NCBI GenBank assembly: GCA_002477275.1
Contig: DLOU01000046.1
Coordinates: 25,046 to 85,340 of the forward strand
Reading direction: 5' to 3'
DNA length: 60,295 nucleotides
Source: Caryophanales bacterium UBA7476
GTDB taxonomy: Bacteria; Bacillota_I; Bacilli_A; RF39; UBA660
Both the position numbers and the translations under genes were made by a program. This document shows positions 51,060 to 60,267 of the stretch, one piece after another (the first letter of the stretch is position 1; every line of letters begins with the position of its first letter). The notes under the pieces are model-generated. The model had not been told where the DNA came from. It did no database searches and saw only the letters and a program-made list of their open reading frames with translations.

Positions 51060-51596
51060 ATGAAGTATCTTATAATACTTGCTGTTGCTATTATACTAGT
51101 TGTTATATTTATTGTTGTATTATCTAATTGTAAATATAGATTTAAGATATTAAATATTAAAATAGATGAAGCTAATAGTAATATTAACTTATTTTTACAG
51201 AAGAAAAAGAGTTTACTTGATAATATAATTAAAGAATTAGTTGAAAAAGAAAAAGATGAAGGTAGATTTGGAGACTTCATCGATAATATAAATAATGAAA
51301 AAGATTCATTTAGGCTTCATTCTAAATTAAGTAAAACTTATTCAAATGTATCAAAGATACTTTTTGATAATGATAAACTTGCTAAAGATGAAAATATTGT
51401 TAAATATCTTACTGAGTTAAAAGCAAATGATGAAGATTTAATTGGTTCAATTAAGTTTTATAATGATACTATAGTAGATTATAATGGTTTAATAAAAATG
51501 TTTCCATATAAAATTGTAGCAAGTATGTCTAAATATACTGAAAAAACTTTCTATAATAATGAGAAAGAAGAATTATTTGAAATATTAAAACAATAA
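51060..51596 (+). CDS. LemA-like membrane-anchored helical protein
   Basis: This protein of about 178 residues has one N-terminal membrane helix and a long helical body. The C-terminal part (KYLTELKANDEDL, FYNDTIVDYNGLIKMFPYKIVA, YTEKTFYNN) follows the LemA pattern of AR.xYN..V..yN..i..fP..ivA. Function unknown. The start is set at 51060 because GAGGTGG lies 5 bases upstream, and a promoter occupies the region of the earlier ATG at 51009. Confidence 0.82.
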   Translation: MKYLIILAVAIILVVIFIVVLSNCKYRFKILNIKIDEANSNINLFLQKKKSLLDNIIKELVEKEKDEGRFGDFIDNINNEKDSFRLHSKLSKTYSNVSKILFDNDKLAKDENIVKYLTELKANDEDLIGSIKFYNDTIVDYNGLIKMFPYKIVASMSKYTEKTFYNNEKEELFEILKQ

Positions 51597-51622
51597 GAGT
51601 ATGTAATACATACTCTTTTATA
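51594..51622. terminator. Bidirectional terminator between lemA-like and ung
   Basis: AAGAGTATGT / ACATACTCTT (10 bp) with a short loop is followed by a T-rich tract. It overlaps both gene ends. Confidence 0.8.
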
Positions 51623-52277
51623 TTTGCCAATTTATTGGTTTAATTCCTTTTGATTCTAAAAAGTTATTTGTTTTTGAAAAAGGTTTACTTCCAAAGAAAC
51701 CATTATAAGCTGAAAATGGTGATGGATGAGGAGACTCTATTATGAAGTGGTTTGGATTAGTAATTAGTTTCTTTTTATTTCTTGCAAAGTTTCCCCATAG
51801 TATAAATACTACTGGTTCTTCTTTTTCATTAATTACTTTTATTACTTCATCAGTAAATGTTTCCCAACCTATCATTTGATGTGATGCTGGTTTCTTTTCT
51901 TCTACAGTAAGAACTGCATTTAAGAGTAATACTCCTTCTTTTGCCCATGGGATAAGTGAGTTATTATTGGATACTTTTATTCCTAAATCACTTTCTAATT
52001 CTTTAAATATGTTTTGAAGTGATGGCGGCCTTGATACTGTATTTTTTACTGAGAATGATAATCCTTCAGCTTGATTTTCTCCATGATATGGATCTTGACC
52101 AATAATAACTACTTTTAAATTTTCATATGTTGTATATCTAAATGCATTAAATATCTCATTTTTAGGTGGATAACAAGTCTTTTCTTTGTACTCTTTTTCT
52201 ACTTGTTTTAATATTTCTTTAAAATAATCTTTATTAAATTCATCCTTTAAATACGTATCCCAGCTGTTTCCTATCAT
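51618..52277 (-). CDS. ung: Uracil-DNA glycosylase, family 1
   Basis: This 219-residue enzyme excises uracil from DNA. It has the water-activating loop VVIGQDPYHGENQAEGLSFS, the uracil-recognition stretch with LLLNAVLTVEEKKPASH, VFILWGNFA, and the Leu-intercalation loop SPHPSPFSAYNGFFGSKPFS. It is complete. Confidence 0.97.
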   Translation of the reverse strand: MIGNSWDTYLKDEFNKDYFKEILKQVEKEYKEKTCYPPKNEIFNAFRYTTYENLKVVIIGQDPYHGENQAEGLSFSVKNTVSRPPSLQNIFKELESDLGIKVSNNNSLIPWAKEGVLLLNAVLTVEEKKPASHQMIGWETFTDEVIKVINEKEEPVVFILWGNFARNKKKLITNPNHFIIESPHPSPFSAYNGFFGSKPFSKTNNFLESKGIKPINWQI

Positions 52278-52308
52278 TATTTCACCTCTTTTTCTTTATT
52301 ATAACAAT

Positions 52309-52343
52309 AAAAAAGTAAATCATAAAGACTTGATTTACTTGTG
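52309..52343 (-). terminator. Intrinsic terminator of rlmH
   Basis: On the minus strand AAGTAAATCA / TGATTTACTT (10 bp) with a 9-base loop is followed by a T tract. It overlaps the rlmH stop. Confidence 0.8.
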
Positions 52344-52790
52344 ATAACTTTCATTATTATTTATTTTATACGCTCTATATATTTGTTCTAAAAGAAGTAC
52401 TCTAAATAGTTGATGTGGAAAAGTCATTTTTGAGAAGGATAATTTGTAGTTAGAAAGACTTCTTACTTCTTCTGATAAGCCATAACTACCACCTATTATA
52501 AAAGTAATATTACTATACTCTATTTGTTTTTTATCTATTAGTGATGCAAGTTCTACTGAGTCTATCATATTTCCTTTTATTTCTAGTGTTACTATATAGT
52601 CTTTCTGATTTAGGCATTTTAGTATTTTTTCTCCTTCTGTTTTCATAGCTTTTACTGGTTCAGCTAATCCTTCATCAGGTATTTCTACTATTTCCAATTT
52701 TGTATATTTAGATAGTCTTTTTTTATACTCTTCTATAGCTTCTCTTAGATAGTTTTCTTTTATTTTTCCTACACATATTATCTTTATCAT
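52335..52790 (-). CDS. rlmH: 23S rRNA (pseudouridine1915-N3)-methyltransferase RlmH
   Basis: This 151-residue SPOUT methyltransferase has the FIIGGSYGLSEEV SAM-knot motif and the C-terminal FPHQLFRVLLLEQIYRAYKI. It acts on 70S ribosomes. It lies downstream of walJ, as in Bacillus. Confidence 0.97.
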   Translation of the reverse strand: MIKIICVGKIKENYLREAIEEYKKRLSKYTKLEIVEIPDEGLAEPVKAMKTEGEKILKCLNQKDYIVTLEIKGNMIDSVELASLIDKKQIEYSNITFIIGGSYGLSEEVRSLSNYKLSFSKMTFPHQLFRVLLLEQIYRAYKINNNESYHK

Positions 52791-52820
52791 ATTAATCCTT
52801 TCTCTACTAAAAAGAGGTAT

Positions 52821-53573
52821 CTATACCTCTACTAGTTTACTTTCTTCATCTTGGGTCGCTATTACTATTTCTACGTCCTTTTTTAGAACCTTTTCTGCTT
52901 CTTTTAATACAAGTTCATGTGTATTATTTTTCTCACTTATATGAGCTAAAAATACATATTTAGTATTCTTTCCTACTATTTGTTTTAAGTATTCACATGT
53001 TTGTCTATTTGATAAATGGCCCTCATCTCCAACAACTCTTTGTTTTAAGAATGGTGGATATGGTCCATTCATAAGCATTTCTTCATCGTGATTACTTTCT
53101 ATTAAATATAAATCTTTATCTGTAATTTTAGGTAGTATCTTTTTATTTATATATCCAGTATCTGTTATATGAACAAGAGTTTTTCCATCATATGTAATCA
53201 TAAAACCTACTGAACAAGGAACATCATGTGATGTATGAATTAATTCTATATTAACATTTGTTAACTTATTTTTATCTTTTATAAATATTACTCTGTTTTT
53301 TGGTACTATATTTTGAAGTTCTTCATACATCTTTTCAGGTATCAATATTTTTAAATTTGTTTTCTTTATTATACTTTGTAATCCTTTTATATGGTCGCTA
53401 TGACTGTGGGAAATAAGTATTCCTGTTAAATCATTTATTGAAATATCTATTTTCTCTAATCTTGCTTTTAATGTTGGAAAGGAAATTCCAATATCGATTA
53501 GTAATTTTATATTATTACATATTACGATAGAGCAATTTCCTTTTGATCCACTTGCTAAAGTTTCAAATTTCAT
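52821..53573 (-). CDS. walJ: Metallo-beta-lactamase-fold hydrolase, WalJ/YycJ type
   Basis: This protein of about 250 residues has LASGSKGNCS, the metal motif SHSHSDH, HDVPCSVGF and ITDTGY, a GDEGHLSNRQ loop and a C-terminal AHISEKNN. YycJ/WalJ proteins are nucleases thought to act in DNA repair and replication-linked wall control. The first possible ATG (53585) overlaps the upstream gene; MKFETLASG (53573) is the family start. The walK/walR genes are not in the window. Confidence 0.9.
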   Translation of the reverse strand: MKFETLASGSKGNCSIVICNNIKLLIDIGISFPTLKARLEKIDISINDLTGILISHSHSDHIKGLQSIIKKTNLKILIPEKMYEELQNIVPKNRVIFIKDKNKLTNVNIELIHTSHDVPCSVGFMITYDGKTLVHITDTGYINKKILPKITDKDLYLIESNHDEEMLMNGPYPPFLKQRVVGDEGHLSNRQTCEYLKQIVGKNTKYVFLAHISEKNNTHELVLKEAEKVLKKDVEIVIATQDEESKLVEV

Positions 53574-53574
53574 T

Positions 53575-55092
53575 TTAGTATGCACTTAATGGGTTAAGTG
53601 AACGTCCTCCATAATAAGGGAATCCTGACCATAAACCAAAGTGTAAGTGTGTACCTGTTGCTGCTCCTGTATGTCCCATACCACCAATTACTTGTCCTTT
53701 TGTAACATTGTCTCCTTTTGATACATATCTACATCCTGGACAAAGGTGTGCATATATTGTGTAGAATCCATTATGGTGATCGATAATTATATATTCTCCA
53801 TTATCACCATATCCTCCAGCATATCCACCTGTTTTCTTCTGAGACGCAACTACTGTTCCTGATTGAGCTGCAAAAATATTAGAACCATATCCACAACCAG
53901 CTATATCTACACCATCATGTAAATATCCCCAACGATAGCCATATCCACTTGATACTGATGAACATGATGCTGGCCAGCCCCAGTCTCCTGCTGTAGCAAC
54001 GACTGTTCCATAACCACCACCACTATAGTTAGATTGTTTTCCACCTTTGATAATTATTTCATTTGTAACTGGTTTTACTTCTTCAGTACTAACTGTTACG
54101 ATATTTGTTGTCTCACCATTTATTTTTCTTATCTTTTGAGTAACTTTATTAACTCCATTAACTCCTTGCTGTTCAACATGTATGTATCCAACTAATTGTG
54201 AGTTATCATATCTTGTTTCTGTTGAATACTTCTTTTCTTCTAAAGATACTTCTTCATTTTCTTGTACTATATTAAATTGTGGACGAAGTATACCAATATT
54301 TACTGTTTCACCTTCATATAAAAGTGAATTTGCATTTTTAAACGTTGGATTAATAAGTAAGAATTCGTCCGTTGACATCTTATTATTATAAGCAACAGTT
54401 TCTATTGTGTCTCCATTTTTTACAGTATAAGGTTGCTCTGCATCTCCAGAACCAAATAATAAGTATTTTGTTAATTCATCTGTTGTTAAATATATTTTTT
54501 CATTTGCTGATATATTTTGCTGTTTTATTTTTATTTCATTTTCAATATATATTTTTTCTATTATTTTTCCTGTATCTACTATTTCTTGTTTTTTATTTTC
54601 ACTATAAGTAGCATAATCATCTTTACTAATAAACGCTCTTACTGTTTTATCCACAGCTTCTGTGAATATTTTTTTATCAAGAACATATATTTTTTGTGTC
54701 TTTTTGGATGAAGCTTCAACAGTGGATGAAGTTGTACTTACACCTTTTACTGTTATAACATATCCTTTAATAGTAAAATCACTTTTATCTTCTATCATTG
54801 AATAAATTTCTTGTGTTGAATAAATCTTTTCATTATATGTTATTTCTTTTTGAATATGTAAATTATCTGGAGCATATACTTTTTTAACATTATATTTCTT
54901 TTTTATTTCTTCCTGTTTATTATCTATGTACTTTTCTAAAGCGCTTTTTGATTTAATTAAACCTAATGGCTGTCCTCCTAAATATACTCTGTATACTTCT
55001 TGAGGAGTCGTATTAAATTTTTTTAATCCCATAGATAAGGTTGATATTACTAAAATCATCAAGAACAATGATATTTTCTTTATTTTATTCAT
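53575..55092 (-). CDS. LysM-G5-M23 peptidoglycan endopeptidase
   Basis: This protein has 505 residues. It shows a signal anchor (about 5-23), an N-terminal beta/alpha region (about 30-215), a LysM wall-binding motif (VKNGDTIETVAYNNKMSTDE, about 222-265), a G5 domain (about 295-345), and a C-terminal M23 domain. In the M23 domain HDGVD, YAHL and THLHFGL are all intact, so zinc endopeptidase activity is expected. It cleaves stem-peptide crosslinks outside the cell. It lies between dnaB and walJ. Confidence 0.93.
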   Translation of the reverse strand: MNKIKKISLFLMILVISTLSMGLKKFNTTPQEVYRVYLGGQPLGLIKSKSALEKYIDNKQEEIKKKYNVKKVYAPDNLHIQKEITYNEKIYSTQEIYSMIEDKSDFTIKGYVITVKGVSTTSSTVEASSKKTQKIYVLDKKIFTEAVDKTVRAFISKDDYATYSENKKQEIVDTGKIIEKIYIENEIKIKQQNISANEKIYLTTDELTKYLLFGSGDAEQPYTVKNGDTIETVAYNNKMSTDEFLLINPTFKNANSLLYEGETVNIGILRPQFNIVQENEEVSLEEKKYSTETRYDNSQLVGYIHVEQQGVNGVNKVTQKIRKINGETTNIVTVSTEEVKPVTNEIIIKGGKQSNYSGGGYGTVVATAGDWGWPASCSSVSSGYGYRWGYLHDGVDIAGCGYGSNIFAAQSGTVVASQKKTGGYAGGYGDNGEYIIIDHHNGFYTIYAHLCPGCRYVSKGDNVTKGQVIGGMGHTGAATGTHLHFGLWSGFPYYGGRSLNPLSAY

Positions 55093-55104
55093 ATTTTTAC
55101 CTCT

Positions 55105-56460
55105 TTATCCCTCGTTATTCACTATATCTTCTTTTCTTAAATTTAAGAATGTACTTGTGTTTTTCTTAAATAATAATTGTATTGTATCTGTTGGTCCATT
55201 ACGATGTTTTGCAATAATAAATTCACTTATACTTGTATTATCTTCGTTTCTTGCTTCTTTATTATAATAATCATCTCTATATAAGAAAGAAACAATATCT
55301 GCATCTTGCTCGATTGATCCAGATTCACGAAGATCACTCATTAATGGTCTTTTGTCTTCACGACTTTCAACAGCACGTGATAACTGAGCAAGTGCTATTA
55401 CTGGGCAATGTAATTCCATCGCCATGGTTTTTAATGCTCTTGATACATCAGATACTTCTTGTTGTCTGTTTGTACCATAGTTTTTTCCACCAGAAATTAG
55501 CTGTAAGTAGTCAATTATTACTAATCCTAATCCTTTTTCAGAACTAGCTAATCTTCTACATTTGGCTCTTATTTCACCTATTGTTATACCTGGAGTATCA
55601 TCTATGAAGATGTTTGTATCTTCTAGTTGACTTACAGCCTCATTAACTCTTTTCCAGTCTTCATTCATTAATCTTCCTGTTTGAAGTTTATATCCTTCTA
55701 TTTGTCCAAGAGATGAAATAATACGCATTGCAAGTTGTTCAGCACCCATCTCTAAATTGAATAAGGCAACTGTTTTTCCTGAGTTTATTGCAACATTTGT
55801 TGCTAGGTTTAATGCAAATGCAGTTTTACCCATTGCAGGACGCGCAGCTATTATTATAAGTTGATTTTCATGAAGTCCAGCTGTTAATTTATCAAAATCA
55901 TACCATCCAGTTGCAAGGCCTGTAATTTCACCTTTTGATTCGGCTAATTGTTCAAGATTTGCTTCTGCTCTTGACATTACTTCTTGGATTGATTTAAATT
56001 CTGAAGTTTTTCTGTTTTTTATAATATTTAATATTTTTCTTTCAGCATTATCTAACGTTTCATTAACATCATCAGTTTGCTCATATCCTTCTGTTGCAAT
56101 CGATGTAGCTGTTTCTATTAGATTTCTTAGTATAGCTGTTTCTTCTACACCTTTTATATAATAATCTATGTTAGTAGCTGTAGGAACAAAAGTTAATATT
56201 TCTGTTAAATACTCTACCCCACCTACTTCTGATAACATCTTTTGATTTTGTAATTCACTAGTAACCGTAGTTAAATCTAGTGGTATTTTATTATCATATA
56301 ATTTTTTTACTGCAGAAAATATCTTTCCGTTTTTTTCATCGAAAAATTTTTCAGATGTTAAACTATCACAAGCTTTTTCTAATGCATATTTTGATAAAAA
56401 GCATGCACCTAAAACAGATTTTTCTGCTTCTATATTATTTGGCATTGTTCTAAGTGCCAT
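55105..56460 (-). CDS. dnaB: Replicative DNA helicase
   Basis: This 451-residue hexameric helicase has an N-terminal DnaB domain (about 5-105), a linker helix, and a RecA-like domain with Walker A AARPAMGKTAFAL, NLEMGAEQL, VIIDYLQLISG and SRAVESREDKRPLMSDLRES. It is called DnaC in Bacillus. The order gdpP-rplI-dnaB is conserved in Bacilli near the origin. It is complete. Confidence 0.98.
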   Translation of the reverse strand: MALRTMPNNIEAEKSVLGACFLSKYALEKACDSLTSEKFFDEKNGKIFSAVKKLYDNKIPLDLTTVTSELQNQKMLSEVGGVEYLTEILTFVPTATNIDYYIKGVEETAILRNLIETATSIATEGYEQTDDVNETLDNAERKILNIIKNRKTSEFKSIQEVMSRAEANLEQLAESKGEITGLATGWYDFDKLTAGLHENQLIIIAARPAMGKTAFALNLATNVAINSGKTVALFNLEMGAEQLAMRIISSLGQIEGYKLQTGRLMNEDWKRVNEAVSQLEDTNIFIDDTPGITIGEIRAKCRRLASSEKGLGLVIIDYLQLISGGKNYGTNRQQEVSDVSRALKTMAMELHCPVIALAQLSRAVESREDKRPLMSDLRESGSIEQDADIVSFLYRDDYYNKEARNEDNTSISEFIIAKHRNGPTDTIQLLFKKNTSTFLNLRKEDIVNNEG

Positions 56461-56470
56461 ATTACCACCT

Positions 56471-56911
56471 CTATTTTATTACGTGTACTTTTACTTTTGC
56501 TGTTATTTTTTGATATAACTCAATAGTAATATAATGGAACCCTAATGATGATATTGGGCTATCTATTATTATTTGATTTTTATCAATTTTATATTTTTTC
56601 TTTGAAAGTTCATCTTTTATCTGTTTAACACTTACACTTCCAAATACTTTATCGCCTTCACCAGTTCTTACTTTAAATTCTAGTGTCTCTTTTTCTAATT
56701 TTTCTTTTAGTATTTTAGCTTCTTCTGTGTTCTTTTCATCTAAGTCTTTTTCGTTTTTCTTTTCACGTTCTAAGGCTTTTAGATTTCTATCATTTACTGG
56801 TATTGCATATCCATTTTTTATTAAAAAGTTTTCTGCATAACCATCTTTAACAGTTTTAATTTCTCCTTTTTTACCTTGTTTTTTTAAGTCTTTTATAAAT
56901 ATTACTTGCAT
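56471..56911 (-). CDS. rplI: 50S ribosomal protein L9
   Basis: This 146-residue protein has the N-terminal rRNA-binding domain (MQVIFIKDLKKQGKKGEIKT, VKDGYAENFLIKNGYA), a long connecting helix (about 48-80), and the C-terminal domain with GEGDKVFGSVS. It shares its first base with the last base of the gdpP-like stop (TAATG), so the two are coupled. Confidence 0.97.
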   Translation of the reverse strand: MQVIFIKDLKKQGKKGEIKTVKDGYAENFLIKNGYAIPVNDRNLKALEREKKNEKDLDEKNTEEAKILKEKLEKETLEFKVRTGEGDKVFGSVSVKQIKDELSKKKYKIDKNQIIIDSPISSLGFHYITIELYQKITAKVKVHVIK

Positions 56912-57894
56912 TATTTACCCTCCTCTTTTAGAAGTTTTTTTATGTCAGTTACTATTTCACTTATTTTTTTATTAGTTATAGTAGCAGCACCATTATTTTC
57001 GTTTCCACCACCGCCTAATTTGGTCATTAGTGGTTCTATATTTCTTTCAATACTTCTTGCAGAAACTCCAACTTCTTCTTTACCTATTTTACCTATAACT
57101 ATAGAAATTTCAATATCATTAAAGAAAAGAAGTGTATCTGCTATTCTAGCTAAGTCTTGCCTTCTATATATTGCATTAGGTGAAGATTTAGCAATTGCTA
57201 TATTACCATCTACTATATCAATATTAGTAAGTAACTTTTGTTCTTCTGAATAACTATTTAAATCTTGTTTTAATAAGTATTGAACTTTCTTTGTACTAGC
57301 TCCATAAACTGATAAATAGTATGCTGTATAAAATGTTTCAGCATGAGTATTTAACATAAAGTTGTTAGTATCAAGTGTTATTCCTGCTAGTAATAGAGTT
57401 GCAACATATGATGTAAATTTAATGTTGTATAAATCAGATACTCTTACAATTAGTTCACATGCACTTGATGCTTTTGTATCAATTAGTATTAATCCTTCTT
57501 TTATTGAGGTTTTTCCTAATTCATGATGATCTAATACTACTCTTTTTTGCATTAAATCTAATGCTTTTTTTGATTGAACTAATTCTTTCTTGTTAGTATC
57601 TAATATAATAAGTAAATTTTTCTTATTTCTCTTGTGCATATTTTCTTCAATTTCATTTGAAGTTATTATATTATAACATCCTTCTATTTCATGTAATACT
57701 TTTTTTACACCCATTTCATGTTCTGTATCATCAATAATGATATAACATTTCTTGTTTAATTTTTGAAGAATGTAGCACATTCCAATATTACTTGAGATTG
57801 CATCTAAATCGAGATTCTTGTGTCCCATGATGAATATATTATCAGATGTTTTGATTAATTTTTTTATCTTTTTTAGTTCATCTTTTTCTTTCAC
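56911..57894 (-). CDS. GdpP-type c-di-AMP phosphodiesterase reduced to its DHH/DHHA1 half
   Basis: This 327-residue protein has DHH motifs GHKNLDLDAISS (about 24-35), LDTNKKE and LDHHELG. The GdpP-like middle is DTNNFMLNTHAETFYTAYYL and VQYLLKQDL. The DHHA1 loop GGGGNENNGAAT is near the end. Normal GdpP is about 650 residues with two membrane spans plus PAS and degenerate GGDEF domains, all absent here. Location directly before rplI-dnaB shows it is the positional orthologue. The start is a GTG with SD AGGAGG, and only about 130 bases separate it from rpsR, so nothing is hidden upstream. Confidence 0.9.
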   Translation of the reverse strand: MKEKDELKKIKKLIKTSDNIFIMGHKNLDLDAISSNIGMCYILQKLNKKCYIIIDDTEHEMGVKKVLHEIEGCYNIITSNEIEENMHKRNKKNLLIILDTNKKELVQSKKALDLMQKRVVLDHHELGKTSIKEGLILIDTKASSACELIVRVSDLYNIKFTSYVATLLLAGITLDTNNFMLNTHAETFYTAYYLSVYGASTKKVQYLLKQDLNSYSEEQKLLTNIDIVDGNIAIAKSSPNAIYRRQDLARIADTLLFFNDIEISIVIGKIGKEEVGVSARSIERNIEPLMTKLGGGGNENNGAATITNKKISEIVTDIKKLLKEEGK

Positions 57895-58005
57895 ATTATC
57901 CTCCTTATGCCAGATGTCTCCAATATAATTATATAATATTTTTTACTTATTTTAAAGGAAAAAGTAACACTTCTTTAATATTATCCTCTTGATTATTTTT
58001 TTCAC

Positions 58006-58036
58006 AAAAAAAATAGGAATTATTCCTATTATTTTG
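58006..58036 (-). terminator. Intrinsic terminator of the rpsF-ssb-rpsR operon
   Basis: On the minus strand AATAGGAAT / ATTCCTATT is followed by TTTTTTTT. It overlaps the rpsR stop. Confidence 0.85.
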
Positions 58037-58244
58037 TATATGGTAATAAAGCTATTGCACGAGCTCTTTTAATCTCTTTTGCAATTACTCTTTGATGTTT
58101 AGCACAAGTTCCTGTAATTCTTCTTGATACTATTTTTCCCTTTTCATTAACATATCTTTTTAATGTTTCAGGATCTTTATAATCTACAGTTTTTCCTGTA
58201 CATAACATACAAACTTTTTTTCTTTTACGATAAAGTTCTGCCAT
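58029..58244 (-). CDS. rpsR: 30S ribosomal protein S18
   Basis: This 71-residue S18 has a conserved basic C-terminal part (YVNEKGKIVSRRITGTCAKH, IKRARAIALLPY). The N-terminal CMLC with the later CAKH gives a possible zinc site, as in zinc-type S18 proteins. It is the last gene of rpsF-ssb-rpsR. Confidence 0.97.
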   Translation of the reverse strand: MAELYRKRKKVCMLCTGKTVDYKDPETLKRYVNEKGKIVSRRITGTCAKHQRVIAKEIKRARAIALLPYTK

Positions 58245-58259
58245 GACTAATCCTCCTTT

Positions 58260-58745
58260 TTAAAATGGTAATTCATCATCATTTATTTCAATTGTTGACC
58301 CAAAATCAGCAAAAGGATTATTATCTACAGCTGTTGTTTGTGGTTCTTCTCCGCCAAAATCATATGGTGTTGGTTCTTGAGAAGATTGTGATGAACCATT
58401 ATTATTTGAAGATTGGCTTCCTTGTGAATTTTTACTTCCTAAAAATTCTACATTATCCGCTACTACTTCTGTAACATATCTCTTGTTACCATTTTGATCA
58501 TCATAACTTCTTGTTTGAATTCTACCATCTATTGCAACTTGGCTTCCTTGTGATAAATAATTTTTAACATTTTCAGCCTGTTTTCTCCAAACAACTATAT
58601 TTATAAAATCTGCTTCTCTTACACCATCTTGATTAGAAAAATTTCTATTAACAGCTATTGAGAATGTAGCTACTGCTGTATTACTTCCTGTATATCTTAA
58701 TTCTGGATCTCTAGTTAAGCGACCTATTAAAAATACTTTATTCAT
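58260..58745 (-). CDS. ssb: Single-stranded DNA-binding protein
   Basis: This 161-residue protein has an N-terminal OB fold (about 1-105; FLIGRLTRDPELRYT, FINIVVWRKQAENVKNYLS, DGRIQTRSYDDQNG), a Gly/Ser/Gln/Asn-rich linker, and the acidic tip DDELPF that recruits partner proteins. It is complete, the middle gene between rpsF and rpsR as in Bacilli. Confidence 0.98.
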   Translation of the reverse strand: MNKVFLIGRLTRDPELRYTGSNTAVATFSIAVNRNFSNQDGVREADFINIVVWRKQAENVKNYLSQGSQVAIDGRIQTRSYDDQNGNKRYVTEVVADNVEFLGSKNSQGSQSSNNNGSSQSSQEPTPYDFGGEEPQTTAVDNNPFADFGSTIEINDDELPF

Positions 58746-58761
58746 ATTTATTTCCTCACTC

Positions 58762-59049
58762 TTAATCTTCTACTTTAACAATTAAATGACGAAGTATATT
58801 TTCGTTTATTCCTGATACACGATCAAATTCACTAACTGCATCGCTCTCTGCTTCTACTATATAAAGAAAATAATAACCAGTCTTCATTTTTTGTATTTCG
58901 TACGCTAATTCTCTTTGTCCCATAGCTTTTTCTTCTAATAGTTTAGCTCCTTTGTCAGTTAATACTTTTTTCATAGCTTCTGCAGTATTTTTAATTTCTG
59001 CTTCTTCCATGTCTGACTTTACGATAAACATTATTTCATATTTATTCAT
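58762..59049 (-). CDS. rpsF: 30S ribosomal protein S6
   Basis: This protein of about 95 residues starts MNKYEIMFIVKSD, with GQRELAYEIQKMKTGYYFLY in the ferredoxin-like fold. It partners S18. The start at 59049 is chosen because GGAGGT lies 8-9 bases upstream. An ATG at 59073 would place the SD inside the gene. First gene of the operon. Confidence 0.97.
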   Translation of the reverse strand: MNKYEIMFIVKSDMEEAEIKNTAEAMKKVLTDKGAKLLEEKAMGQRELAYEIQKMKTGYYFLYIVEAESDAVSEFDRVSGINENILRHLIVKVED

Positions 59050-59101
59050 CTTTTTACACCTCCTCTTGGACATAAGGCCTTATCACTTAGGATAAAGCAA
59101 G

Positions 59102-59153
59102 GAGTATTAATTAATACTCGCATGTATTATAACATATTTTTTTGTTTTGTAAA
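59102..59153 (-). promoter_or_regulatory. rpsF promoter and 18-bp palindrome at the 5' end of its leader
   Basis: TTTACA (59153-59148) and TATAAT (59131-59126) with 16-base spacing predict transcription starting at or near GAGTATTAATTAATACTC (59102-59119), a perfect 18-bp palindrome. The leader would thus begin with a hairpin. It could stabilise the mRNA, act as an operator, or belong to autoregulation by S6:S18. No textbook S6:S18 motif was clear to me. Confidence 0.5.
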
Positions 59154-59169
59154 ATATTTTTTGTTATTT

Positions 59170-60267
59170 TTATACATTAAATCTAAATAAACAGATGTCT
59201 CCATCTTGCATTAGATAGTCTTTTCCTTCTAATCTTTGTTTTCCAGCTTCTTTTACTTTTAATTCACTACCATATTTAACTAAATCTTCATAACTTGTTA
59301 CTTCTGCTTTAATGAATCCTTTTTCAAAATCTGTATGAATAATTCCAGCACATTTTTTTGCATTCATTCCTTTTTTAAATGTCCAAGCTCTTACTTCATC
59401 TTTTCCTACAGTAAAATATGTAGCTAGTCCTAAAAGATCATATGTTGCTTTAATTAGTTTATCTAATCCACTAGCCTCTATTCCTAAGCCTTCTAACATT
59501 TCTTTTTTATCTTCATCATCAAGTTCACTTAATTCTTCTTCTACTTTTGCACAAAGTGTTACTACTGGTGCATTTTCTTTTGCTGCATATTCTTTTACTT
59601 GTTTAACAAATTCATTATCTTCAGTTAATTCATCTTCTGAAACATTTGCTAAGTAAATAATAGGTTTAATTGTTAAGAAACTATAGTTTTTTAATATTAA
59701 TTTATCTTCATCTGAATAATCTACTAATCTTAATGGAATATTTTTTTCTAGATTTTCTTTTGCTTTTTCTAATAATTCTACTTCTTTTAAATCATCTTTA
59801 TTTTTAGTAGTTCTTGCTTTTTTAGATACTTTTTCTAATCTGTTATTAATTATATCTAAATCTGCTATGGCAAGCTCTAGATTAATTGTTTCTATATCTC
59901 TAATTGGGTCTATACTTCCATCTACATGAATTATTTTTCCTCCATCAAAACATCTTACTACTTCACATATAGCATCTGTTTCTCTTATATGTGAAAGAAA
60001 TTTATTTCCTAATCCTTCACCTTTGCTTGCTCCTTTTACAAGTCCTGCTATATCTGTAAATTCATATGCTGTTGGAATTAATCTTGCTGGTTGATACATT
60101 TCATTAAGTTTATCTATTCTTTCATCTGGTACAGTTACCACACCTACATTTGGGTCTATTGTTGCAAAAGGATAATTCTCTGCTAAAATATGTTTTTTTG
60201 TTATTGCATTAAATAATGTTGATTTTCCTACATTTGGAAGTCCTACTATTCCTGCTGTTAAACTCAT
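59170..60267 (-). CDS. ychF: Redox-regulated ATPase YchF
   Basis: This 365-residue Obg-family P-loop protein binds ATP. It has G1 GLPNVGKSTLFNAIT, the switch region FATIDPNVG, G3 DIAGLVKGASKGEGLGN, NVSEDE in place of NKxD, and a C-terminal TGS domain (TFKKGMNAKKCAGIIHTDFE). It lies upstream of rpsF, as yyaF does in Bacillus. It is complete, with a weak SD. Confidence 0.98.
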   Translation of the reverse strand: MSLTAGIVGLPNVGKSTLFNAITKKHILAENYPFATIDPNVGVVTVPDERIDKLNEMYQPARLIPTAYEFTDIAGLVKGASKGEGLGNKFLSHIRETDAICEVVRCFDGGKIIHVDGSIDPIRDIETINLELAIADLDIINNRLEKVSKKARTTKNKDDLKEVELLEKAKENLEKNIPLRLVDYSDEDKLILKNYSFLTIKPIIYLANVSEDELTEDNEFVKQVKEYAAKENAPVVTLCAKVEEELSELDDEDKKEMLEGLGIEASGLDKLIKATYDLLGLATYFTVGKDEVRAWTFKKGMNAKKCAGIIHTDFEKGFIKAEVTSYEDLVKYGSELKVKEAGKQRLEGKDYLMQDGDICLFRFNV

